Positions 25,460 through 33,621 of a stretch of 64,000 nt of DNA are shown here, piece by piece. Both the position numbers and the translations under genes were made by a program. The stretch covers positions 1 through 64,000 of the forward strand of contig NZ_JAOSZE010000011.1 in the NCBI RefSeq assembly GCF_025630775.1. The letters are read 5' to 3'. Each line of letters starts with the position of its first letter. Within the stretch, counting starts at the first letter, position 1. This DNA comes from Actinoplanes sp. KI2. GTDB lineage: Bacteria; Actinomycetota; Actinomycetes; Mycobacteriales; Micromonosporaceae. The notes beneath the pieces are model-generated. The model ran no database searches and had not been told where the DNA came from. It was given only the letters and a program-made list of their open reading frames with translations.

Positions 25460-26275
25460 GTGACCAGCACAGCCTTCGACGATCACGAGCGGTTGCAGTG
25501 GGCCGGAAAGGCCGCGGCCTACCGGGACAGCTTCGCTGCCCTCTGCGCCTACCCGGCCGGCTCGCTTCTGGACGCTGCCGAGGTCGGCGCGGGCGTCCGG
25601 GTTCTCGACGTGGGTACGGGTACGGGCACGGTCGCCGCCCTGGCCTGCGCGCGGGCGGCGAAGGTCACCGCCGTCGACGCCGAACCGAGCATGCTGGCGA
25701 TCGCAGGCCGCCGGGCCCCGGACGCCGAGACCCGCCACGCGATCCTGCCGCACCTGCCGTTCCCGGCCGGCTCCTTCGACGCGGTCGTCGCGAACTTCGT
25801 CATCAACCACGTCGGCGACCCGGAAGCCGCCGTCCGCGAAATGCGACGCGTCGTGCGTCCCGGCGGTCGACTCGCCGTGACGATCTGGCCCTACCCGCCG
25901 CCGCCCGCCCAGCAACTCTGGACCACGATCTTCGAGGCCGCCGCGGTGCCGCGCCCGACCGACCTGCCCCGGGTGGCGCCGGAGAAGGACTTCGCCCGCG
26001 ATGCCGACGGGCTTGCCGGGCTGCTCGGCCGGGCGGGTCTCGGCGACGTCCGCTGCGACACGATCACCTGGACCCACCGCACGCACCCCGAGGCGTGGTG
26101 GGCCGGCCCGGCGAACGGCATCGGCACCGCCGGCACGCTGCTGCTGCGCCAGGACCAGGCCACGATCGCCCGGATCCGGCACCACTACGACCGGCACACC
26201 GACGCCTATCGAGACGCCGGCGGCGAGCTCGAACTACCCACCGCCGCCCTGCTCGCCGTCGCGCCCGTCGATTAA
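25460..26275 (+). CDS. class I SAM-dependent methyltransferase
   Basis: A 271-residue enzyme with the Methyltransf_11-like core. Motif I is VLDVGTGTGTVAALA near residue 48; VDAEPSMLAIAGRRAPD is the acidic loop binding the SAM ribose; FDAVVANFVINHVGDPEAAVREMRRVVRPGGRLAVTIWPY covers motifs II and III. The C-terminal third (LLRQDQATIARIRHHYDRHTDAYR) is helical and may select the substrate. The GTG start has GGGGAAG before it. Similar proteins methylate quinones, small metabolites or antibiotics; the substrate is unknown. It is followed 38 bp later by an EstB-like gene in the same direction. Confidence 0.85.
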   Translation: MTSTAFDDHERLQWAGKAAAYRDSFAALCAYPAGSLLDAAEVGAGVRVLDVGTGTGTVAALACARAAKVTAVDAEPSMLAIAGRRAPDAETRHAILPHLPFPAGSFDAVVANFVINHVGDPEAAVREMRRVVRPGGRLAVTIWPYPPPPAQQLWTTIFEAAAVPRPTDLPRVAPEKDFARDADGLAGLLGRAGLGDVRCDTITWTHRTHPEAWWAGPANGIGTAGTLLLRQDQATIARIRHHYDRHTDAYRDAGGELELPTAALLAVAPVD

Positions 26276-26313
26276 AGAGAAAAACGAGTGGCGCCGATCC
26301 GGTCACGCGCCCG

Positions 26314-27429
26314 ATGCTTCAAGCCGTGCCGGGCTACGCCGTCGACCGATTCGCGCCCGTGGCCGCCGTCTTCGAGCGAGGGCTGGCGGGCGACCACGAG
26401 GTGGGCGCGTCGCTGTGCGTCGTCGTCGACGGCGAGACCGTGGTCGACCTCTGGGGCGGGTTCGCCGACGCCGCGCGCACCCGGCCGTGGCGGCCGGAGA
26501 CGATCGTCAACGTCTACTCGTGCACCAAGACGATGACGGCGCTGACCGCCCTGCTCCTCGCCGACCGCGGGCAGCTCGACCTCGCCGCGCCCGTCTCGCG
26601 GTACTGGCCGGAGTTCGCGGCCGGCGGCAAGGGCGAGGTCACCGTCGCGCACTTGATGAGCCACTCGTCCGGCCTGTCCGGGTGGGCCGAGCCGATCACC
26701 GTCGACGACCTCTACGACTGGACGAAGGCGACCGGCCTGCTCGCCGCGCAGACCCCGTTCTGGGCGCCCGGCACGGCCTGCGGCTATCACGTCCTGACCC
26801 AGGGCTACCTGGTCGGCGAGGTGGTGCGACGGGTCGACGGGCGTACGGTGGGAACGGTTTTTCGTCAGGAGATCGCCGAGCCGCTCGGCGCAGATTTCCA
26901 CATCGGGCTGCCCGCCGGTGACGATGCGCGAGTCGCCGAAATGATCCCTCCGAGGACTGCGGGCACGCCGTTCGCCGAACCGACCCCACTGCAGCTCAAC
27001 GCGTCGACCAACCCGGTGATCGAGGTGGCGGTCACCGGCGGCCGGGCCTGGCGCGGCGCCGAGATCCCGGCGGCGAACGGCACCGGCAACGCCCGCGCGA
27101 TGGCCACCGTGCTCTCGGTCCTGGCCGACGGTGGCGGTGGCCTGCTCTCCGAGGCCGGCTGCCGCCGGGCGCTCGAGGTCCAGGTCGAGGGCCGTGATCT
27201 CATCCTGGGCCTGCCGCTGCGGTTCGGGCTCGGCTTCGCCGTCGGCAGCGCGATGATGCCGAATCCGAACACGCTCTACTGGGGTGGGCTGGGCGGCTCG
27301 CTCGTGCTGGTCGACCTGGACGCCCGCACCACCTTCGCCTACGCCCCCAACCGGATGGCCGACACGCTGACCGACGTACGCGGCCTGGAGCTGGCCATGG
27401 CCATGTGGGAGGCGATGGCGCTGATCTAG
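26314..27429 (+). CDS. EstB-like serine hydrolase (class C beta-lactamase fold)
   Basis: A 371-residue cytoplasmic member of the beta-lactamase/EstB/LovD superfamily. The S-x-x-K pair is S-C-T-K in [21 protein letters not shown] (residues about 67-85). The Tyr motif is CGYHVLTQGYLVGEVVRR, as in family VIII carboxylesterases, and HLMSHSSGLSGW is the usual loop. No signal peptide, so an esterase or acyltransferase role is more likely than beta-lactam resistance. ATG 26314 is the first good in-frame start after the methyltransferase; the ribosome site is weak. Its stop overlaps the end of a decayed MFS gene on the other strand. Confidence 0.83.
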   Translation: MLQAVPGYAVDRFAPVAAVFERGLAGDHEVGASLCVVVDGETVVDLWGGFADAARTRPWRPETIVNVYSCTKTMTALTALLLADRGQLDLAAPVSRYWPEFAAGGKGEVTVAHLMSHSSGLSGWAEPITVDDLYDWTKATGLLAAQTPFWAPGTACGYHVLTQGYLVGEVVRRVDGRTVGTVFRQEIAEPLGADFHIGLPAGDDARVAEMIPPRTAGTPFAEPTPLQLNASTNPVIEVAVTGGRAWRGAEIPAANGTGNARAMATVLSVLADGGGGLLSEAGCRRALEVQVEGRDLILGLPLRFGLGFAVGSAMMPNPNTLYWGGLGGSLVLVDLDARTTFAYAPNRMADTLTDVRGLELAMAMWEAMALI

Positions 27430-28533
27430 GTGCGGCCCGCCCGCCGGGCCGCCCAGGTGACCAGCGCCGCGCAGATGGCGGTGAGCACCAGCGTCGAGCC
27501 GGTGACCGCGTTCTCGAAGCTCTGCGTGCCGGCCGCGCTGTGCCCGATGCCCGACAGCGACCCGGCCACGGTCGCCGCCACGATCGTGCCGGTGATCGCC
27601 GTGCCGACGCTGGCCGCGACCTCCGAGCTGGTGTCGCTGAGCGCGGCCCCGGTCGCGGTCTGGTCCTCCGGCAGGCCGCGGATGACCGTCACGCCCGCGA
27701 TCGTCGATACGACCCGCATGCCGGCCGCGGTGAGCGCCAGGGCGACCGCGATCCACCCGTAGTCGTAGCGCCCGAGCAGCGCGTACACGAGCAGGCCGCC
27801 GACCATCGACGCGGCGCCGATCGTGCCGGCCCGGTGGGTGCCGAGCCGGTCGACGATCTTCTCGACGAACGGGCCGATCGCCAGCATCACGATGACCTGC
27901 GGCAGGTTGCCCAGTGCGGCCTGGGCCGGCGACCAGCCCCAGACCAGCTGCAGCTGGAGCGACGCGGTGAACGAGATGGCGGCCATGCCGAGGCCGATCG
28001 CCGCCTCGTACGCCAGGCTGGCCGACACCGTCGGCCGCTTCACCAGGGCGAAGTCGATGATCGGCCGGGATGCCCCGGCGAATGCAGATCAGCGCGAGCA
28101 CCGCGATCGGCACGTTCATCACCAGCAGCGCCTGCCAGGGCAGCACCTGCAGCACCAGGCCGCCCAGGGTGGGCCCGACCGCCAGGCCGACCAGGCCGAC
28201 CGTGGCGATCAGCGAGGTGGCCCGCATCAGCAGGTTCTCCGCGTCGAACAGGCGGAAGCAGAGGGCCATCGTGCCGGGCGCGGTCATCGCGGCGGTGACC
28301 CCGACCGCGGCCCGCACCGCGACGAGCTCGCCCGGCGTCCGCACCAGCAGGACGGCGAGGCTGGCCAGGGCGAACAGGCCGAGCCCGAGCAGCATCAGGC
28401 GCCGTGTCCCGTACCGGTCGGCGACCGCGCCGAAGGCCATCATCAGGCCGCCGAACAGCAACGAGTACCCGGCATCGACCTCATCCTGACGGGGATCATC
28501 TTCATCAACCGTGAATGAGGCGCTAAAACCCAA
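27426..28533 (-). pseudogene. decayed MFS transporter: 5' truncated and frameshifted
   Basis: Two frames together encode a DHA2-like MFS transporter. The upstream part (to about 28075) reads GYSLLFGGLMMAFGAVADRYGTRR, i.e. helix 2 and motif A, and runs to VPIAVLALICIRR. The next homologous residues (GASRPIIDFALVKRPTVSASL and onward) are in the frame ending at 27426. The shift lies at a run of four Cs, 28073-28076 (GGGG on the coding strand), where one more base restores the frame. In addition, the sequence before helix 2 is acidic (DEDDPRQDEVD) and not a membrane helix, so helix 1 and the natural start are missing. Double damage argues for a true pseudogene over a single read error, although the homopolymer alone could be one. 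Confidence 0.8.
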
Positions 28534-28542
28534 AAACGGTCA

Positions 28543-28548
28543 TAGCGT
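28543..28548 (+). promoter_or_regulatory. -10 element of a leaderless ZIP gene transcript
   Basis: TAGCGT ends six bases before ATG 28555 in a locally AT-richer stretch, and there is no ribosome site. A leaderless transcript is likely. Confidence 0.35.
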
Positions 28549-28554
28549 ACGGTG

Positions 28555-29277
28555 ATGGCCGCCGCATTCTTCTGGGGCGCGATCAGCTCCGCGGCGTTGC
28601 TGCTCGGGGCGTGGATCGCCTACCGGATGACACCCAGTCGCGTGGTGATCGCGGTCGTGATGGCGCTCGGCAGCGGCGTGCTGCTCGGCTCGGTCTCCTT
28701 CGAGCTGATCGACGACGCGCTGAACACCCGCTCGGTGGCCTGGGTGGGCCTGGCGGTGCTGGTCGGCGGTGCCGTCTTCGCGCTGGGGGACTGGCTGCTC
28801 AGCCGGCGAGGCGGTGGCGAGCGCAAGGACCCCGACGGCGCTCAGGCGGAGGGCTCGCCGCTGGCGATCGTGCTCGGCTCGGTTCTGGACGGGATACCCG
28901 AGTCGTTCGTGCTCGGGCTCACCGTCCTGCAGGGCGGGGTGAGCGTGTCGCTGCTGGCCGGGGTCGTGCTGTCCAACCTGCCGGAGGGCATGTCGTCGAG
29001 CAGCGGCCTGCGGGCGGCGGGCTGGGCCCAGCGCCGGGTCATGCTGATGTGGACCGTGGTGGTGATCGTGTCGGCGCTCTCCTCGGTCACCGGTTACGTG
29101 CTGCTCGACCCGGCCGGCGGGCTGACCGGGTCGCTGGTGGAGGCGTTCGCGGCCGGTGCGCTGCTGGCGATGCTCGCCGACACGCTGCTGCCCGAGGCGT
29201 ACGAGGTGGAGGGCGTGCTCACCGGCCTGCTGGTCGTGGTGGGTTTCGCCGTGTCGCTAGCCCTCAGCGCGATTTAG
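28555..29277 (+). CDS. ZIP family metal transporter
   Basis: A 240-residue protein with eight membrane helices and a short charged cytoplasmic loop (SRRGGGERKDPDGAQAEG) between helices 3 and 4. Helix 4 contains GSVLDGIPESFVLGL and helix 5 contains SNLPEGMSSSSGLR, which correspond to the conserved metal-binding H-N-x-P-E-G helices of ZIP proteins, with the His positions replaced by Asp and Ser. Import of zinc, iron or another divalent metal is expected, but the altered first ligand may change selectivity. Start: ATG 28555 (GTG 28552 is adjacent in frame). Its stop overlaps that of the opposite PAC2 gene. Confidence 0.82.
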   Translation: MAAAFFWGAISSAALLLGAWIAYRMTPSRVVIAVVMALGSGVLLGSVSFELIDDALNTRSVAWVGLAVLVGGAVFALGDWLLSRRGGGERKDPDGAQAEGSPLAIVLGSVLDGIPESFVLGLTVLQGGVSVSLLAGVVLSNLPEGMSSSSGLRAAGWAQRRVMLMWTVVVIVSALSSVTGYVLLDPAGGLTGSLVEAFAAGALLAMLADTLLPEAYEVEGVLTGLLVVVGFAVSLALSAI

Positions 29278-30179
29278 GAGTCGTCGCGGGTCTGCTCGGC
29301 CAGGAACCGCTCGAGCTCGGCCCCCAACTCCTCCGCGGTCGGCAGCGGCGTCTCCGACTCGGCCAGCAGGTTGTTCTCCCGGCCGCGCAGGAACGCGTCG
29401 TACTGCGCCTCCAGCGAGCTGACCAGCCGGGCCGCCTGCTCGTCGTCCGCGATCTGCTTGTCCACGTCGGCGCGGACGAGTTCGGCGGACTTGCGCAGCT
29501 GCCCGGTCGGCAGCGCCAGCCCGGTGCTGGCCGACACCGAGTCGGTGAGCAGCTCCGCCGCCGCCGGGTAGTTGGTCTGGGCCAGATAGTGCGGGACGTG
29601 CGCGGCGTACCCCATCGCGTCCTTGCCCTGCTCGCCCAGCCGGAACTCGAGCAGATTCCCGACGCTGGCCGGCACCTGCACCCGCTGCAGCCACGACTCC
29701 CGGTCGCCGAGCAGGCGCTGGTCGGTGGCGTGCGCGGTGACGCTGACCGGCCGGGTGTGCGGCACGGCCATCGGGATCGCGTTCAGCCCGACCGTCAGCC
29801 TCACGCCGAGGCGCTCGATCAGCCCGGTCACCGCCGCGATGAACCGCTCCCACTGCAGGTCCGGCTCGGGGCCGGCGAGCAGCAGGAAATCGTGGCCGAG
29901 CTGGTCACGAACCAGGTGCAGGGCGAGGCTCGGCGCCTCGTAGGACTCCCAGTGGTCCTCCATGAAGATCATCGGAGGGCGGCGGGAGCGGTAGTCGAGC
30001 AGCTGGTCGAGGTCGAAGGTGGCGACGACCCTGGTCTCCAGGTTTTCCAGCAGGTTTTCGCGGAACAGCTGGATCGCGCTGCCCGCGTCGACGAACCCGG
30101 TGAGCGCCTGGACGAGCACCGGCTCGTCCAGCGCCGGCAGGTCGTCGGCCAGCTCGTAGAGCTCGGTCGGTTCGAGCAC
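29274..30179 (-). CDS. PAC2 family (proteasome assembly chaperone-like) protein
   Basis: A 301-residue member of the actinobacterial PAC2 family. The family opening is visible after the start (ELYELADDLPALDEPVLVQALTGFVDAG), followed by VVATFDLDQLLDYRSRRPP and FLLLAGPEPDLQWERFIAAV. A helical C-terminal tail of about 60 acidic residues ends the protein. GTG 30179 is chosen over ATG 30305 and ATG 30242 because a perfect AGGAGGT lies seven bases upstream. Actinobacteria possess proteasomes, and eukaryotic PAC2 helps assemble the 20S core, but the bacterial role is not proven. The stop codons of this gene and the ZIP gene overlap (29274-29277), leaving no room for a terminator. Confidence 0.82.
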   Translation of the reverse strand: MLEPTELYELADDLPALDEPVLVQALTGFVDAGSAIQLFRENLLENLETRVVATFDLDQLLDYRSRRPPMIFMEDHWESYEAPSLALHLVRDQLGHDFLLLAGPEPDLQWERFIAAVTGLIERLGVRLTVGLNAIPMAVPHTRPVSVTAHATDQRLLGDRESWLQRVQVPASVGNLLEFRLGEQGKDAMGYAAHVPHYLAQTNYPAAAELLTDSVSASTGLALPTGQLRKSAELVRADVDKQIADDEQAARLVSSLEAQYDAFLRGRENNLLAESETPLPTAEELGAELERFLAEQTRDDS

Positions 30180-30324
30180 GTCGAGGACCTCCTGTGCAGA
30201 AAAGCGAGTAACTGCTGGCAACAACGGTGGCCCGTGCTTCATTCCAGCATCCGTTGATCTTGTCAGAAATGAAGCCGAAAGCGATCTAGGTCTCAGCCCG
30301 GCCACAACCGATCTTCACCCCTCG

Positions 30325-30345
30325 CGTGCACGTGCATGTGCACGG
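30325..30345. promoter_or_regulatory. palindromic GTGCAC element before the EcsC gene
   Basis: GTGCAC-GTGCAT-GTGCAC lies about 50 bp before ATG 30395. The outer hexamers are each self-complementary and the middle one differs by one base, so the element is a near-perfect 18-bp palindrome. CACAAT just after it could be a -10. A binding protein is not known. Confidence 0.35.
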
Positions 30346-30394
30346 CACAATGGACTCTCCGGATCCTTCCCATCCCCCCACGGAGAGATCTGTA

Positions 30395-31036
30395 ATGAGC
30401 GAAGCCGCCACGCTCCCCGAGACCGTCGCGCCCCTCGGGCCGCTGTGGTCACGCATGAAGTCCGACCCGCAGTATGCGCCTGAGCACCTGGCCCTCGACG
30501 CGGTGCGTCGCCTCGGGCCGGAGGCCGCCTCCTGGGCGGAGCGCTGCCGGGTGGACAATCCGGGCATCGGCGCCGATACCCTCGCCGCCGTGGCGGTCCG
30601 CCGCTTCACCACGCTGGCCCGCATCTCCGGCAGCGTCTCCGGCGCCACCGGGCTGCCGGCCGCGGTGCTCGACGTGGGCGTGCTGGCCTGGACCCAGTCG
30701 CGGATGGTGCTGCACATCGCCGCCGCGTACGGTCTCGACCCGTCCGCGCCCGAGCGCGCGGTCGACCTGCTCGTGCTGCACCGGGTGCACAAGGGCACCG
30801 AGAGTGCCCGTACGGCCCTGGGCGTCGCGGCCGGCCGCGACCGGGCCAGCCGCCTGTTCACCGAGGTGTGCGACCGCCCGCTCACCGGCGTGATGATGAA
30901 GCTCGGCTACCGCCTCGGCCAGATGGCCGGCCTGCACGCGGCCCGCCGGATGTTCGCGAAGCGCGCCGCCTGGGTCAACTCGGCCGCCACCAGAGATCTC
31001 GCGGCCCGGGCGCAGGGCCACTTCCGTACGGTCTAA
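30395..31036 (+). CDS. EcsC family protein
   Basis: A 213-residue protein of the EcsC family, named after the third gene of the Bacillus ecs ABC locus. The body is helical: LALDAVRRLGPEAASWAER, then a Gly/Ala-rich, moderately hydrophobic RISGSVSGATGLPAAVLDVGVLAWTQSRMVLHIAAAYG that may associate with membranes, and a basic C-terminus (RRMFAKRAAWVNS). ATG 30395 has GGAGAG before it; the frame from 30326 would include the GTGCAC palindrome and is unlikely. No ABC genes are nearby. Biochemical function is unknown in the family. Confidence 0.78.
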   Translation: MSEAATLPETVAPLGPLWSRMKSDPQYAPEHLALDAVRRLGPEAASWAERCRVDNPGIGADTLAAVAVRRFTTLARISGSVSGATGLPAAVLDVGVLAWTQSRMVLHIAAAYGLDPSAPERAVDLLVLHRVHKGTESARTALGVAAGRDRASRLFTEVCDRPLTGVMMKLGYRLGQMAGLHAARRMFAKRAAWVNSAATRDLAARAQGHFRTV

Positions 31037-31101
31037 GGCTCTTGCCTCTCCGGTCGATCTGATCCGCGACAGCGGTTCGAGACGCGAGGGAGGGCGGGCC
31101 G

Positions 31102-31674
31102 GTGCGCCGTCGTTGGCTGGGCATCCTGATCTTCGCGCCGCTCGTGCTCGGCGGCTGCGGTTCCGGCGGCACCCCGAGTGCGGCGCCGACCCCCAGCGGC
31201 TCACCCTGGATCATCTACCTCCCCGGCAATGCCGCCGCGTCGCAGGCCCCGTCGGGCGCCGGCACGCCGAGCGCCTTCCCGACCGGCTTCCTGCCGCTGC
31301 CGTCCGGCTCCGTCACCGCGTCGCCCTCCGGGTCGCCGGCCTGCCCGCGGGAGATCTCGCACGGCATCGCCGGTGCCACCGTCGTGCCCGGCCGCACCAG
31401 CGCCGCGGTCACCTTCTACAACCCGGGCGGCTCGGACCTGGTCGAGTACCGGGTCACCGCGATCTCCCAGGATCTGGTCGCCGGGCCGCAGCGCGACGTC
31501 GGCTGGACCGTGCTCACCCCCGGCTCGGGCTGCGGCTTCCTCACCGCGACGGTCACCGGCCTCGACCCGAAGACCCACTACGTCTTCTCGGTCGACGCGG
31601 TCACCACCAGGCTCGGCATGGACGGCACGCAGGCCGCGACGGTCGCCCGCTCGCTGGTGGTGCAGACGACATAG
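31102..31674 (+). CDS. lipoprotein with a fibronectin-III-like domain
   Basis: A 190-residue exported lipoprotein. The N-terminus RRRWLGILIFAPLVLGGC has a clear lipobox (L-G-G-C). About 65 residues rich in Ser, Pro, Thr and Gly follow as a flexible spacer, then a C-terminal region with two Cys and beta-strand pattern (TSAAVTFYNPGGSDLVEYRVTAI; ATVTGLDPKTHYVFSVDAVT) that fits an FN3-like fold. The GTG start has GAGGGAGGG upstream. It is presumably tethered to the outer face of the membrane and used for binding. Ligand and partners cannot be inferred from the neighbours. Confidence 0.7.
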   Translation: MRRRWLGILIFAPLVLGGCGSGGTPSAAPTPSGSPWIIYLPGNAAASQAPSGAGTPSAFPTGFLPLPSGSVTASPSGSPACPREISHGIAGATVVPGRTSAAVTFYNPGGSDLVEYRVTAISQDLVAGPQRDVGWTVLTPGSGCGFLTATVTGLDPKTHYVFSVDAVTTRLGMDGTQAATVARSLVVQTT

Positions 31675-31706
31675 GCGCTGCGTCGGGGTGCCCGGGCCGA
31701 ACTCTC

Positions 31707-31712
31707 TAAGCT
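31707..31712 (+). promoter_or_regulatory. -10 element of a leaderless antiporter transcript
   Basis: TAAGCT ends seven bases before ATG 31720 and no Shine-Dalgarno sequence is present, pointing to a leaderless mRNA. Confidence 0.35.
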
Positions 31713-31719
31713 TCCCGGC

Positions 31720-33282
31720 ATGGAGAGCATCGTCGACGTGGTCGTGCTGGTGGCGATCTCGGTGCTCGGCGCGGCTCTGGCCCGCCGCCTGGGCTTCGTG
31801 GCGCCGCTGGTGCTGCTGGTCGCCGGCCTGGCGCTGTCGTACGTGCCGGGTTTCCCGCAGGCGCACCTCGAGCCCGAGCTGGTGCTGATCGGCATCCTGC
31901 CGCCGCTGCTCTACGTGGCCGCGCTGCAGACGTCGGTGCCGGCGTTCCGCCGGCATCTGCGCCCGATCCTGCTGCTCGCGATCGGTTTGGTGCTGCTCAC
32001 GGCGTTCGCGGTGGGCACTGTGGTGCATTGGATCCTGCCGCAGATTCCGTACGCCGCGTGCGTGGCCCTGGGCGCGATCGTGGCACCGCCGGACGCGGTG
32101 TCGGCGACCGCGATCGCCCGCTCGGTCGGCCTGCCGCGCCGGGTCGTCACCATCCTCGAGGGCGAGAGCCTGCTCAACGACGCGACCGCGCTGGTGCTGG
32201 TGCGCATCTCGGGCAGCGCGCTGGCCGGCATTGCGGTCGGGTTCTGGCCGATCGTCGGGCAGGTGGCGCTCAAGGCCGGCGGCGGTGTGCTGATCGGGCT
32301 GGCCGCCGCGTTCCTGGCCGCCAAGCTGCACCGCAAGATCGAGGATCCGCTGCTGGACGACGCGGTGTCGCTGCTCACCCCGTTCGTGGTGGTGCTCGTT
32401 GCGGAGGGGCTGAGCAGCTCGAGCGTGGTGGCCGTGGTGATCGCCGGGCTCTACCTGGGGCACCGGATCCCGTACCTGCTGTCGCCGACCTCCCGCCTGC
32501 AGATGGAGGCGGTCTGGCGGCTGATCACGTTCCTCCTGGAGGGCGTGGTGTTCCTGCTGGTCGGGCTCCAACTGCGGAGCATCGGCTCCAGCATCGAGAC
32601 CGACGTGGGCACGACCGTCGCGGTCACCGCCGCGGTGATCGGCACCGTCGTCGTGGTGCGCTTCGTCTGGATGTATCCGGCGACCTACCTCGTCCGGATG
32701 ATTCCGCGCATCCGCCGCCGCGAGGAACGGCCGCCGTGGACCATGCCGACGGTGATCGCCTGGGCCGGCATGCGCGGCGTGGTCACCCTCGCCGCCGCGC
32801 AGACGCTGCCGGACAAGTACACCTCGCAATTCAAGGACCTGTTCATCTTCGTCGCGTTCGCCGTGATCGTTTTCACGTTGCTGCTGCAGGGCACCACGCT
32901 GCCGTGGCTCGCGGTGCGGCTCGGCGTGCGGCAGGACACCACGTCCGCCGACGCGCTGGCCGAGGCCGGCGTGCAGCACCAGGCCAGCCGGGCCGCCCTG
33001 GCCGCGCTCGAGGAGAAGGCGGACGGCGCGCCGATCGAGGTGGTGGACCGGCTGCGGGCGCTGGCCGAGTCCCGCTCCAACAATGCGTGGGAACGACTCG
33101 GTAATCAGCAGCAGGAGACCCCCTCGGCGGCGTACGGTCGGCTGCGGCGCGAGATGATCAGCGCGGAACGGCACGTCTTCAAGATCGCCCGCAACGAGGG
33201 CCGGATTCCCGAGGAAGTGCTGACCCGCGCCCAGCGCGAGCTCGACCTGGAAGAGTCCCAGCTGCAACGGAGTGACGATTGA
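31720..33282 (+). CDS. CPA1-type Na+/H+ antiporter
   Basis: A 520-residue cation/proton antiporter with about 12 membrane helices in residues 1-405. ALGAIVAPPDAVSATAIARS and LEGESLLNDATALVLVR carry the conserved PDAV and the N-D pair that binds the exchanged ions. AWAGMRGVVTLAAAQTLP is the arginine-containing helix of CPA1 proteins. The last 110 residues are a hydrophilic, charged cytoplasmic tail (EEKADGAPIEVVDRLRAL and beyond) that could sense pH or bind a partner. The following zinc-finger gene starts within its stop (TTGA). Role: sodium and pH homeostasis at the inner membrane. Confidence 0.9.
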   Translation: MESIVDVVVLVAISVLGAALARRLGFVAPLVLLVAGLALSYVPGFPQAHLEPELVLIGILPPLLYVAALQTSVPAFRRHLRPILLLAIGLVLLTAFAVGTVVHWILPQIPYAACVALGAIVAPPDAVSATAIARSVGLPRRVVTILEGESLLNDATALVLVRISGSALAGIAVGFWPIVGQVALKAGGGVLIGLAAAFLAAKLHRKIEDPLLDDAVSLLTPFVVVLVAEGLSSSSVVAVVIAGLYLGHRIPYLLSPTSRLQMEAVWRLITFLLEGVVFLLVGLQLRSIGSSIETDVGTTVAVTAAVIGTVVVVRFVWMYPATYLVRMIPRIRRREERPPWTMPTVIAWAGMRGVVTLAAAQTLPDKYTSQFKDLFIFVAFAVIVFTLLLQGTTLPWLAVRLGVRQDTTSADALAEAGVQHQASRAALAALEEKADGAPIEVVDRLRALAESRSNNAWERLGNQQQETPSAAYGRLRREMISAERHVFKIARNEGRIPEEVLTRAQRELDLEESQLQRSDD

Positions 33283-33542
33283 CCTGCCAGCATCTGGCGA
33301 CGGCCGGCGAGCCGGCGCCCCGGTCGGCGTACGAGGACGGGTGCCCGCAATGCGTGGCCGACGGCTTCACCGGATGGGTGCACCTGCGCCTGTGCCTGGA
33401 CTGCGGCACGGTGGCCTGCTGCGACTCCTCCCCACGCCGCCACATGTCGGCCCACCACGACCAGACCGGCCACCCCGTGATGCGCTCCTTCGAACCCGGC
33501 GAGAAATGGCGCTGGTGCTTCGTCGACGAGCTGCTGGGCTGA
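33279..33542 (+). CDS. small UBP-type zinc-finger protein coupled to the antiporter
   Basis: An 87-residue protein consisting almost only of a ZnF-UBP domain. The Cys/His ligands are visible as C-Q-H near the start, DGCPQCVADG, LCLDCGTVACCD, then RRHMSAHHDQTGHPVM, followed by the conserved aromatic WRWCFVDE. TTG 33279 overlaps the antiporter stop and GGAG lies seven bases before it, so it is translated with the antiporter. Eukaryotic domains of this type bind free ubiquitin C-termini. Bacteria of this group lack ubiquitin, so a C-terminal peptide of another protein, or the antiporter tail, is a likelier ligand; that is inference. Confidence 0.82.
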   Translation: MTCQHLATAGEPAPRSAYEDGCPQCVADGFTGWVHLRLCLDCGTVACCDSSPRRHMSAHHDQTGHPVMRSFEPGEKWRWCFVDELLG

Positions 33543-33609
33543 CCGTCGCCGGCAACGTGGCGCTCGACGCATCGGTGGCGCAGGTGGGTCCGCGGGGCGG
33601 ATTTTCGAG

Positions 33610-33615
33610 TTAGAT
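33610..33615 (+). promoter_or_regulatory. -10 element of a leaderless reductase transcript
   Basis: TTAGAT ends six bases before GTG 33622 with no ribosome site in between. The transcript probably starts at the G of the start codon. Confidence 0.4.
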
Positions 33616-33621
33616 GGGTTC

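Noticed and set aside
28460..28533. Inverted first helix of the decayed MFS gene (hydrophobic reading on the plus strand)
   Set aside because: The hydrophobic plus-strand reading is what reverse complementing Asp/Glu codons gives; no helix 1 consensus residues are present.
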